Assembly (NCBI RefSeq): GCF_050942425.1
Contig: NZ_CP192063.1
Location: 7,192,001-7,256,000 of the forward strand
Source: Actinoallomurus sp050942425
Lineage (GTDB): Bacteria; Actinomycetota; Actinomycetes; Streptosporangiales; Streptosporangiaceae
DNA: 64,000 nucleotides
Direction of reading: 5' to 3'
Part shown: one piece after another, positions 30,402 through 37,380 of the stretch
Layout of the letters: the number at the start of each line of letters is the position of its first letter
Position numbering within the stretch: the first letter of the stretch is position 1
Position numbers and translations under genes: made by a program
Notes under the pieces: generated by a model
Seen by the model: only the letters and a program-made list of their open reading frames with translations
Told to the model about the DNA's origin: nothing
The model's database searches: none

Positions 30402-30970
30402 TCAAGGCTCGATGGTCGCGACGTCTTGGCACGCTACTCGCTGTCCCGGTACTCGCCTGTGGCTCGCTCGTCGCGATGGCGTTCACCACCGCCTTGCCCG
30501 CCCATGCATGCGGCACGATTCCCATTAGCGGCTCGCAGTCCGTCTATACTGATACCCCCTGGGGCGAAGAGAACATGGCTACCGTACAGCTCTGGTATAA
30601 CGGCTGCACGGCCGGAAATCGGTTCGTCTACGCTACAATGAATTTCGATGATCCGACTGGCCTGCTCTGGGATTCTGCCGATTTCACTCTCACAGTTGGT
30701 ATCGAGGACGAGCTCGGCAACTTCCCCTTCGGTAAAGCGGTCGTGCATGGCCACCAGGACGGCTTCGACTGCAGCTATGGCTGCCAAGCAATCGCTCACG
30801 CGGTCAATATTGACTACTACGCGGCACCCAAAAAGTTCAGAGCGTGGGCCGAGCTTAGCGACTACCCAGGCTGTGACCCCGCGCCTATCGCAACAGATTG
30901 GTGGGAGTTCTCCACCGGCACCAACGAACGCAACGGCGTCACCACATACACGAAATGTATAGCCGCATAG
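30398..30970 (+). CDS. Secreted Cys-containing protein of unknown function
   Basis: A 190-aa protein with a signal peptide (WSRRLGTLLAVPVLACGSLV, then ALPAHACG). The mature part has six Cys residues (ACGTIP, NGCTAG, FDCSYGCQA, YPGCDPA, YTKCIAA) and is acidic and aromatic (DYYAAPKKFRAWAELSDYPG). It is coupled to the 39-aa gene upstream by ATGA. GC content and codon use are clearly lower than surrounding core genes, in line with recent transfer. I recognise no family. It ends 289 nt before the integrase remnant; that gap holds no supported gene. Confidence 0.65.
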   Translation: MIKARWSRRLGTLLAVPVLACGSLVAMAFTTALPAHACGTIPISGSQSVYTDTPWGEENMATVQLWYNGCTAGNRFVYATMNFDDPTGLLWDSADFTLTVGIEDELGNFPFGKAVVHGHQDGFDCSYGCQAIAHAVNIDYYAAPKKFRAWAELSDYPGCDPAPIATDWWEFSTGTNERNGVTTYTKCIAA

Positions 30971-31259
30971 TGTGCGATCAGCTCGGCCCTGGCATGCTAT
31001 GCCGCGTACGGCATAGCGTGCCGCGGCTCGAGCGCAAGCCCGACCGGCGGCCCTCACCTCATACCCGGTGTTCGCCCCCCTAACTTAGTCCGCCACCGTG
31101 ACGGTCCCGGCCCGGACCGGCTTCGCCCGCCGGCTCTCCGACGTCGGCTACGGCTACCGCATCGAAAACTCGCCCGGCCAGCCAACCTCACTGTTCGGAG
31201 GCTTGTCATAACCTCCTGATCACGCCTTATGAATCTTGGGGTGGGTTAGCAGGGAGTGT

Positions 31260-31640
31260 TACAAGCGAGATCCGGAAGAGCTTGTCGAGTTCGCTGGGCC
31301 GGGCGGTAATGGCGATGCCGTCGCCCCTCCAGGCGGACGCATTTTTCGTCACGCGCCTCGGAGTACAGCAGGATCGCCAGGACCTCAGTGTTACGCACTC
31401 CCCAGCGGGGCCGAGGCACGTTCGACCGCGCCCTGCTGGAGGTGGCTGAGGGCGTCGGGTTCGCCGGACTTGGGGACGTGGGCGCGTTCGGCGTCGATGC
31501 GCAGCACGGCTTGGGCGTACAGGAGGGTGACGGCGGCCAGCGCCTGGTTGATGGAGGCGGGCGAGGCCTTCCTGCCGACCCCGGACATCAGGTGCTTGCG
31601 CCAGACTGTGGCTGCGGCCCCCGCGCCCACGATGTCGGCC
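31260..31640 (-). pseudogene. Decayed tyrosine recombinase (phage-type integrase)
   Basis: The leftward translation first gives an N-terminal SAM-like domain (WRKHLMSGVGRKASPASINQ and ALAAVTLLYAQAVLRIDAER). Then, in another frame, it gives a catalytic-domain segment (RNTEVLAILLYSEARDEKCV, which aligns with the usual LLYTGARxxECxRL), and in a third frame DGIAITARPSELDKLF. Two frameshifts and loss of the downstream catalytic residues show it is inactive. It indicates that the island was once integrated by site-specific recombination or contained such an element. Confidence 0.65.
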
Positions 31641-31695
31641 GATCCAGGCGCAGCGTGCTGAACTGGCTGCGCAGCACGATGCGCCTGAGGGCCGT

Positions 31696-32175
31696 TCAGA
31701 AGCACATGCTGGGGGATTCCACGTCGCCGACCTCGCCGATGCTCGAATCGAGCATCGTGGTCTTGGCGTAGTAGCAGAAGTCGGAGACCGGGGGCACCGG
31801 CGACGAATACAGCTGGTTGGTGTAGACGTTGCCTGGATAGGTAAGGAACCAGGTCTTGGTACTGGACTGCCAGTTCACCGCCCCGCACCGCATCAGACAC
31901 TGCTGGCGGCCGACCTCAGCGGACAGGTCCACATCAGTTGAGCCGTTCCATGCGTCGACATCGGCCCACACCTCAGGCTGCCCGCCGACCGAGCTGTAGT
32001 CGTAGTAGTCGATGCACGGCTGTACCGTCCAGGTCACGCCACCCACCGACAGCGTGTACGGGTACCGACAGTGACTCTCGAGCTGAGGGCTGGCCTGGGC
32101 GGCCGTCGGCACGGCGACCAGCAGTGCCACCGAGGCGAGCGGCAACGTGAGAAGTGAGACCAGTTTCTTCGGCAT
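31696..32175 (-). CDS. Secreted Cys-rich protein of unknown function
   Basis: A 159-aa protein. The signal peptide is MPKKLVSLLTLPLASVALLV ending PTAAQASP. The mature part contains six Cys residues (SHCRYP, VQPCIDY, QQCLMRCGA, SDFCYYA, and a terminal MCF) and many Tyr/Trp residues, and is acidic. GAGGAAGG lies just before ATG 32175. It resembles its island neighbour at 30398-30970 in size, Cys content and composition, but I cannot align them over any length. Function unknown; an extracellular disulfide-stabilised effector or inhibitor is one possibility. Confidence 0.65.
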   Translation of the reverse strand: MPKKLVSLLTLPLASVALLVAVPTAAQASPQLESHCRYPYTLSVGGVTWTVQPCIDYYDYSSVGGQPEVWADVDAWNGSTDVDLSAEVGRQQCLMRCGAVNWQSSTKTWFLTYPGNVYTNQLYSSPVPPVSDFCYYAKTTMLDSSIGEVGDVESPSMCF

Positions 32176-32196
32176 GGGTGGCCTTCCTCTAGATCA

Positions 32197-32361
32197 TCAA
32201 AGTTGTCCGGTGTCGCGGTCGGTCTCGTCGTACATCTTGCGGGCCCGCTCGATCTGGGTCGCGGTCATCGCGACCGGCCACCCCCTTACGGCCCCGGGCG
32301 CGGGAGGCGGCCAGTCGGTGCCCTCCACGATCAGCTCGCGCCGGAACTGTGGACCACTCAT
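32197..32361 (-). pseudogene. Resolvase/invertase C-terminal-like fragment
   Basis: A 54-codon leftward frame ending 21 nt upstream of the secreted gene at 32175. Its second half (MTATQIERARKMYDETDRDT) resembles the linker just before the helix-turn-helix of serine recombinases, where a Q-x-x-x-A-R-x-[ML]-Y pattern is common, but the helix-turn-helix itself is missing. The first half (MSGPQFRRELIVEGTDWPPP) is not recognised. It could also be an unrelated small protein, so the assignment is tentative. Confidence 0.35.
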
Positions 32362-32425
32362 CGATCGCGCCCCTGAGGTGGACAGCCAGCCGCCCGAACG
32401 GGCTGGTGTCGATCCCCTCCCTTGC

Positions 32426-32842
32426 TCATCCGGCGGACAGGTTGAGGATGATGGGGGCTCCGCCGGGGCCTGGCGCGCCGTCCACGTTCAGCTCGGCGTG
32501 GAAGGCGCAGGCGGGTGAGTACCAGCCGCCCCAGCTCGCCGGGCCGGGCGGGGCGACGGCTGCAACGCTGGAGGTGCCACCTGGGCATTGGACTGTGTAG
32601 GAGATGGTCGCGACTGCCGCGCCGGCGTCGGTGTTGCGGGCGGTCCAGGAGAAGGTGTCGGTGGCCTGGTCGTGTGGGGTTTTACAGATCTGCAGATACC
32701 AGCCGTGCGCTGGCCCGGAGACGACCGATCCGGACTTGCAGCCGGTTTCGGCGTTGGCCGCCGAGGTGGTGGCGATGGTGAGACCTGCGGCGGCTGTGGC
32801 GATGACAGCGGCGGCGATGTGGACTCGTCGCAGAGTGTCCAT
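32426..32842 (-). CDS. Small secreted protein of unknown function
   Basis: A 138-aa protein with a signal peptide (VHIAAAVIATAAAGLTIATT, then SAANAETG) and four Cys residues in the mature part (TGCKSG, QICKTP, VQCPGG, PACAFH), enough for two disulfides. AGGAAGGA precedes ATG 32842. The mature protein is rich in Gly, Ala, Ser and Trp, with a beta-sandwich-like pattern (DTFSWTARNTDAG; ATISYTVQCPGG). It is the third Cys-containing secreted gene in this island. No family recognised. Confidence 0.65.
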   Translation of the reverse strand: MDTLRRVHIAAAVIATAAAGLTIATTSAANAETGCKSGSVVSGPAHGWYLQICKTPHDQATDTFSWTARNTDAGAAVATISYTVQCPGGTSSVAAVAPPGPASWGGWYSPACAFHAELNVDGAPGPGGAPIILNLSAG

Positions 32843-33457
32843 GACGATTTCCTTCCTGTTGGCTGGTTGTGGCCCATGTCCGAGATCCGTCGACACAGGT
32901 AATAGACATCGGCCGCGGCGGAAATGGGCGGTCTCGGCCTGGGCCCACTGGTACAACACCCAGCGGCTTTGTTCCGATGGTGGGTCTGGAGCCCTTGCAG
33001 TGGTTCAGGTAGGGCGCGCGGTGGTCCCGTCATGCACGGCGGGACTGTCAGGTTTCAGGGCCCTGAGTTTGCGATGTGTTGCTGGCAGCGGTCCAACCCG
33101 TACGCTGATTTTCTTCCTCAGTTTCCACCCTCTTCTCTTGTTGACAGGCCGCCTTTGTTCGGGTTGACATGGCTCGCCTTTCTCATGTGACTCCAGGTTG
33201 GGGGCTCAGCTGTAGACCGGACTGCACTCGATCGGCGACATCGTGGTGCGGTCGCTGCACAAAGAGCGAAACGTCAAGTACGGTGCCCCTGTCAGTCGGC
33301 CCGTGCCGCGAAGTGGGAGCTGGCACCGGTGTTGGGCGAGTACGCGTCTGAGGGAAATGCCATGAAGTCTCGGTCCTTCCGAATGAGGTCTGGGCCGCCG
33401 GATCGCCGCCCTGCAAATGGGTCCGGTTTTCACTGCTGGGGGGACAGGCTGACCACA
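32843..33457. other. Island intergenic region
   Basis: These 615 nt, between the 138-aa secreted protein and the right repeat, hold no frame with both a ribosome binding site and recognisable product. A leftward 16-codon frame (33430-33480, MKFASRPVVVSLSPQQ) begins inside the repeat after GGGAGCG and parallels the MKFTIRPDA frame in the left repeat, so it may be a tiny leader peptide. Confidence 0.4.
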
Positions 33458-33575
33458 ACAGGCCTGCTGGCGAACTTCATCGCTCCCAATTCTTCTCGGC
33501 TCGATACGCGTCGCCATTATGCGCAGCGGCCAAGGGAGGCGCGATCGTTTAAGCCCGCGAGTTAAACGATCGCCC
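33458..33575 (-). repeat. Island inverted repeat, right copy
   Basis: This is the inverted partner of 30046-30163. The 33-bp palindrome here is perfect (GCGATCGTTTAA at 33541-33552 with TTAAACGATCGC at 33562-33573). Conserved outside the palindrome are GGCCGCTGC, ATGGCGACGCGTATC and GAGCGATGAAGTTC. Together the two copies enclose about 3.3 kb. Confidence 0.8.
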
Positions 33576-33612
33576 GCGATCCCGTCGCCGACTCGGTTTC
33601 ATGGCCTGATCT

Positions 33613-34030
33613 GGCCGGACTTTGATCGCGTTAACTCTGCGCCTTCTACGCTGGAGATCGTTCTGATAGGTCTTCGGGGGCGTGATGTGACGACGAACTC
33701 CAGGCCCTGGAGGCGGCATCTCCCGACCTCAACGGCACCCTGGACGCACTGCGGAAACTCTATGACGCATGCCTGGCCGATGACTGGGCGCAGATCTCCC
33801 GGGAACTGCACGCCGACCTCGGCGGGCGCGCCGCCACCCTCCTAGCCGAAGGCCCGGCGGCCGCACTAGCCGGCCTCCACGACGGACTGGCCTGGAAAGA
33901 CGGGCAACTGATCATCCCAGGCCCCGACACCCTCGACTTCGACGCAACAGGCGGACTGGTGACAATGCCCATTGATCGGGACGACATTGACACGGTAGAG
34001 GTCACCGACCCCGACGGCCGCCCGAAGCCT
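33613..34030 (+). pseudogene. Broken ArsR/DUF5937-like regulator
   Basis: Two frames together resemble a winged-helix regulator of the ArsR type with a DUF5937-like N-terminal region. Frame one reads DFDRVNSAPSTLEIVLIGLR; about 33695 the match moves to another frame, ALEAASPDLNGTLDALRKLY, DDWAQISRELHADLGGRAAT and LHDGLAWKDGQLIIPGPDTL. A frameshift, no start codon in the second frame and loss of the C-terminal winged helix indicate a dead gene. The family call rests on remembered motif patterns. Confidence 0.45.
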
Positions 34031-34422
34031 CCCAAATCATGCAGGTCAGCGCCCTCTACCCCAGCTAGACGGGCTCCCCTGGCAGTCATTACACCGCTCG
34101 TGACGCCTCTGCATCGGTCGACCACTACCCGCCAGTGAGTGGTGGTCAGCGTCCGTAGGTTGTGGTCAGTAAGCGGTTGCCATTCCGTCGCCTGAACCTG
34201 GCGCGCACGACCACCGCTGAAGCCCGGACGGCGAGCCACTCCGGACGTGCTGTGCCCCATCCCGCCACAACATGCCTAGCCGTTAGGGGTCAGCACGAAG
34301 TCAGCACCGCGTTGGGAACCAACGGGAAACGACGGGGTCTGACAAGCATTCTCTGATCGACGTGCAGTGTGATCAAACCCAACATAGACGACCACACGCG
34401 ATACGTCTGACCTGTGGAAACG
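34031..34422. other. Right edge of the island, no gene
   Basis: These 392 nt end the accessory segment before the acyl-CoA dehydrogenase gene. I see a weak inverted repeat (ACCACT near 34119 with AGTGGT near 34136), but no tRNA gene, clear attachment site or coding region. The boundary with core sequence lies near 34420. Confidence 0.4.
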
Positions 34423-35652
34423 CTAGCGAACCGGCAATCCGGTGACCGTACGGCCGATGACGAGGCGCTGGATCTCCGACGTGCCCTCGAAGATCGTGAA
34501 GATCTTGCTGTCGCGGTGCCAGCGCTCGACGGGGTAGTCGCGGGTGTAGCCGTTGCCGCCGAGGATCTGGATGGCGTCCTCGGTGACCCGTACGGCGGTC
34601 TCGCCGGCGTGGAGTTTGGCCATCGAGCCTTCGGCGCTGGCGAACTCCTTGCCGTTGCGCGCCATCCAGGCGGCGCGCCAGACGAGGAGGCGGGAGGCGT
34701 CGATCTGGGTCTTCATGTCGGCGAGTTTGAAGGCGACGGCCTGGAAGTCACCGATCTTCTTGCCGAACTGCTCGCGCTCGCGGGCGTAGTCGACGGCGTA
34801 TTCGTACGCCGCGCGGGCGATGCCGACGGCCATGGCGCCGACGGTGGGGCGGGAGGCCTCGAAGGTGCGCAGGGCCGCCTGGCCGGCGGCGCGCTTGCCC
34901 TCGCGGACGCGGGCGAGCCGCTCGTCGAGCCGGTCCTTGCCGCCGACGAGGCAGGAGCCGGGCACGCGCACGTTGTCGAGGATGACCTCGGCGGTGTGGG
35001 AAGCGCGGATGCCGTGCTTCTTGAACTTCTGGCCCTGGGACAGGCCGGGGCTGCCGGGCGGCACGATGAAGTTGGCCTGACCGCGGGTGCCGAGCTCGGG
35101 GTCGACGGAGGCGACGACGACGTGCACGTTGGCGATGCCGCCGTTCGTGGCCCACGTCTTGGTGCCGTTGATCACCCACTCGTCCTTGGCCTCGTCGTAC
35201 TCCGCCCGGGTGCGGATCGAGCCGACGTCGGAGCCGGCGTCGGGTTCGGAGGCGCAGAACGCGCCGAGTTTGATGTCGTCGGCGGTGCCGAACATCTGCG
35301 GGATCCACTCGCCGATCTGCTCGGGCAGGCCGGTGGCGGCGACGGACACGGCCGCCAGGCCGGAGCCGACGAGGGACAGGCCGATGCCGCCGTCTCCCCA
35401 GAACAGCTCCTCGAACGCGATGGGGATGCCGAGGCCGGAGGGCTCCATCCACTGCTCGGCGAAGAAGTCGAGGGAGTAGAGCCCGATCTTGGCCGCCTCC
35501 TGGAGGATCGGCCAGGGGGTCTCCTCCCGCTCGTCCCACTCCTGGCCGGCGGGCCGGATGACGTCTCTGGCGAACTCGTGGACCCACTCCTGGACCGCCC
35601 GCACATCCTCGTTCAGCTCGAGGGAGAAGGCCGGGGCGCCGTCGTCCGACAT
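34423..35652 (-). CDS. Acyl-CoA dehydrogenase
   Basis: A 409-aa FAD enzyme that oxidises acyl-CoA to 2-enoyl-CoA. Family motifs are present: FCASEPDAGSDVGSIRT (flavin/substrate loop), WVINGTKTWATNGG, GYTRDYPVERWHRDSKI, and the catalytic-base region IFEGTSEIQRLVIGR, where Glu precedes GTSEIQ. GGAGGAAAC immediately before ATG 35652 fixes the start. It diverges from the Mce gene, 249 nt apart. Chain-length specificity cannot be read; neighbouring lipid-related genes (Mce, AceA) fit fatty-acid or sterol-side-chain use, which is inference. Confidence 0.92.
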   Translation of the reverse strand: MSDDGAPAFSLELNEDVRAVQEWVHEFARDVIRPAGQEWDEREETPWPILQEAAKIGLYSLDFFAEQWMEPSGLGIPIAFEELFWGDGGIGLSLVGSGLAAVSVAATGLPEQIGEWIPQMFGTADDIKLGAFCASEPDAGSDVGSIRTRAEYDEAKDEWVINGTKTWATNGGIANVHVVVASVDPELGTRGQANFIVPPGSPGLSQGQKFKKHGIRASHTAEVILDNVRVPGSCLVGGKDRLDERLARVREGKRAAGQAALRTFEASRPTVGAMAVGIARAAYEYAVDYAREREQFGKKIGDFQAVAFKLADMKTQIDASRLLVWRAAWMARNGKEFASAEGSMAKLHAGETAVRVTEDAIQILGGNGYTRDYPVERWHRDSKIFTIFEGTSEIQRLVIGRTVTGLPVR

Positions 35653-35901
35653 GTTTCCTCCGTTCACGGCCGGCCCGGGCGGCGGGCACGCTATTGGACC
35701 CGATGTCCACCTCACCCTAGCGGCCGGAGTGCTACCGGCGGTAACAGGGTGGCAAGTGTCACATTACGCCCAGAAGGAGATTGACTTCGTGCCATGAGAG
35801 TCACGAGGCTGTAACAAGCGGTACCGTCCGTACGAGGTAAGAGATAACTTATTTCGCAATCGCCCCCGTGGCCCTGGTCGCCCGATAGAACGGGAGTCTG
35901 A

Positions 35902-37188
35902 GTGGGTCTGCCCGGTTCCCCCCGCCGTCGGGATGCCCGCCCCACCCGAGTGCTGGCCTTCGGCGCGGCCGTCTTGGCCGTCGTCCTGGTCGCCGCGCTC
36001 GCCGCCGTGTTCTGGCCCAGTGGTAAGCAGACGCATGTCACCGCCTACTTCGAGCGCGCCACCGGTGTCTACCGCGGCACCGAGGTCCGCGTGCTCGGCG
36101 TGAAGGTCGGCAAGGTCACCAGCGTGACGCCCAAGGGCAACATGGTCGAGATCGGGATGGCGTACGACGCCAAGCGCAAGATCCCCGCGAACGCCCAGGC
36201 CGTCATCATCGTTCCGTCGCTGGTCGCCGACCGGTACATCCAGTTCACGCCGGTCTATCGCGGCGGGGCGGCCCTCAAGAACGGCGCCACGCTGTCGCTG
36301 TCGAGCACGGCGGTGCCGGTGGAGCTCGATGACGCGAACCAGTCGATCAACGATCTGGCCAAGGCCCTCGGACCGCAGGGCGCCAACGCCAACGGCGCGC
36401 TGTCGCGGCTGCTGAAGTCGAGCGCCCAGACGCTGGGCGGGCAGGGCGAGAATTTCAAGCAGACCCTCCAGGACCTCTCCGAGGTCAGCCGGATCCTCGC
36501 CGACAACCGCGGCGACGCCAGCCAGACCGTGCGCAACCTCGCGAAGATCACCCAGGCGATGGCCGCGAGCGACCGGCAGATCCGGGCGTTCTCGGAAAAC
36601 CTCGCGACAGTCTCCGGCACGCTCAACGCGGAACGGACCGAGCTGCGGGCGGCGCTGAAGAGCCTCACAGTGGCGCTGCAGGAGGTCTCCGCGTTCGTCA
36701 AGGAGAACAAGACGCAGATCGCCGCGAACGTCCAGGGCCTCGCGCAGGTGACCGGCATCCTCGTCAAGGAGAAGCAGGCCCTGCAGCAGTTCCTGGACAA
36801 GGCGCCCGTGGCGGCCACCAACGCGATGCAGGTCTACGACTACCAGGACGGCACGCTGCACTCCCGGCTCAACCTGATGCAGTCGCAGAACATCGCGATG
36901 TGGCTCTGCTCGCTGGCGTACTCCCTCGGCGCCCCGCCGAAGCAGTGCGAGACGCTGCTCAAGCCGCTCAACGCGCTCGGCGCCCCACTCAGCAAGATCG
37001 GCCTGGATCTGTCGGGGCTGACGGCGGCCACGACCCACTTCGACGTGGTGCCTCCGCCGCCGGACGCCTACGGCAGCGGCTCCGCGCGTACCGCCGCGAA
37101 GGGCGGCACGACCAAGAAGTCCGCGCAGACGGGCGCCAACCCGGACCCGACCTTCGGCGGGATCCTGGCACCTCCGTCCCCGGGCTGA
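35902..37188 (+). CDS. Orphan Mce (MlaD-domain) protein
   Basis: A 428-aa envelope protein. An N-terminal membrane helix (VLAFGAAVLAVVLVAALAAV) is followed by an MlaD/Mce domain (HVTAYFERATGVYRGTEVRV, VLGVKVGKVTSV, AYDAKRKIPANAQAVIIVPS), then a long helical region (about 130-310) predicted to form the needle of Mce assemblies, and a Pro/Thr/Lys-rich tail. Mce proteins carry lipids across the envelope with YrbE permeases and an Mkl ATPase, and normally come in sets of six. Here only one is present with no YrbE gene nearby. GGGAGTCTGA precedes GTG 35902. Confidence 0.85.
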   Translation: MGLPGSPRRRDARPTRVLAFGAAVLAVVLVAALAAVFWPSGKQTHVTAYFERATGVYRGTEVRVLGVKVGKVTSVTPKGNMVEIGMAYDAKRKIPANAQAVIIVPSLVADRYIQFTPVYRGGAALKNGATLSLSSTAVPVELDDANQSINDLAKALGPQGANANGALSRLLKSSAQTLGGQGENFKQTLQDLSEVSRILADNRGDASQTVRNLAKITQAMAASDRQIRAFSENLATVSGTLNAERTELRAALKSLTVALQEVSAFVKENKTQIAANVQGLAQVTGILVKEKQALQQFLDKAPVAATNAMQVYDYQDGTLHSRLNLMQSQNIAMWLCSLAYSLGAPPKQCETLLKPLNALGAPLSKIGLDLSGLTAATTHFDVVPPPPDAYGSGSARTAAKGGTTKKSAQTGANPDPTFGGILAPPSPG

Positions 37189-37380
37189 GCCCAGGCTCAG
37201 GCATGCGGGTTTCCGGCCGCGCGGCCAGAGGCGGACAGATCAAGTCCGTCCAGCCCGCCGGTGGGTGATACTCGGACAGACGCGCATAGATCACCTCTCG
37301 TCGACTCGGCCGTGACGGGGGACCCGTGTCCGTCGCCTTGTTCCGCGTGAGCTCGGACTCGACCGGTCAGGAGTGGTTGA

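Noticed and set aside
34080..34420. tRNA or attachment site at the right edge of the island
   Set aside because: I looked for a cloverleaf and a CCA-adjacent acceptor stem on both strands and saw none; only a weak short dyad is present.
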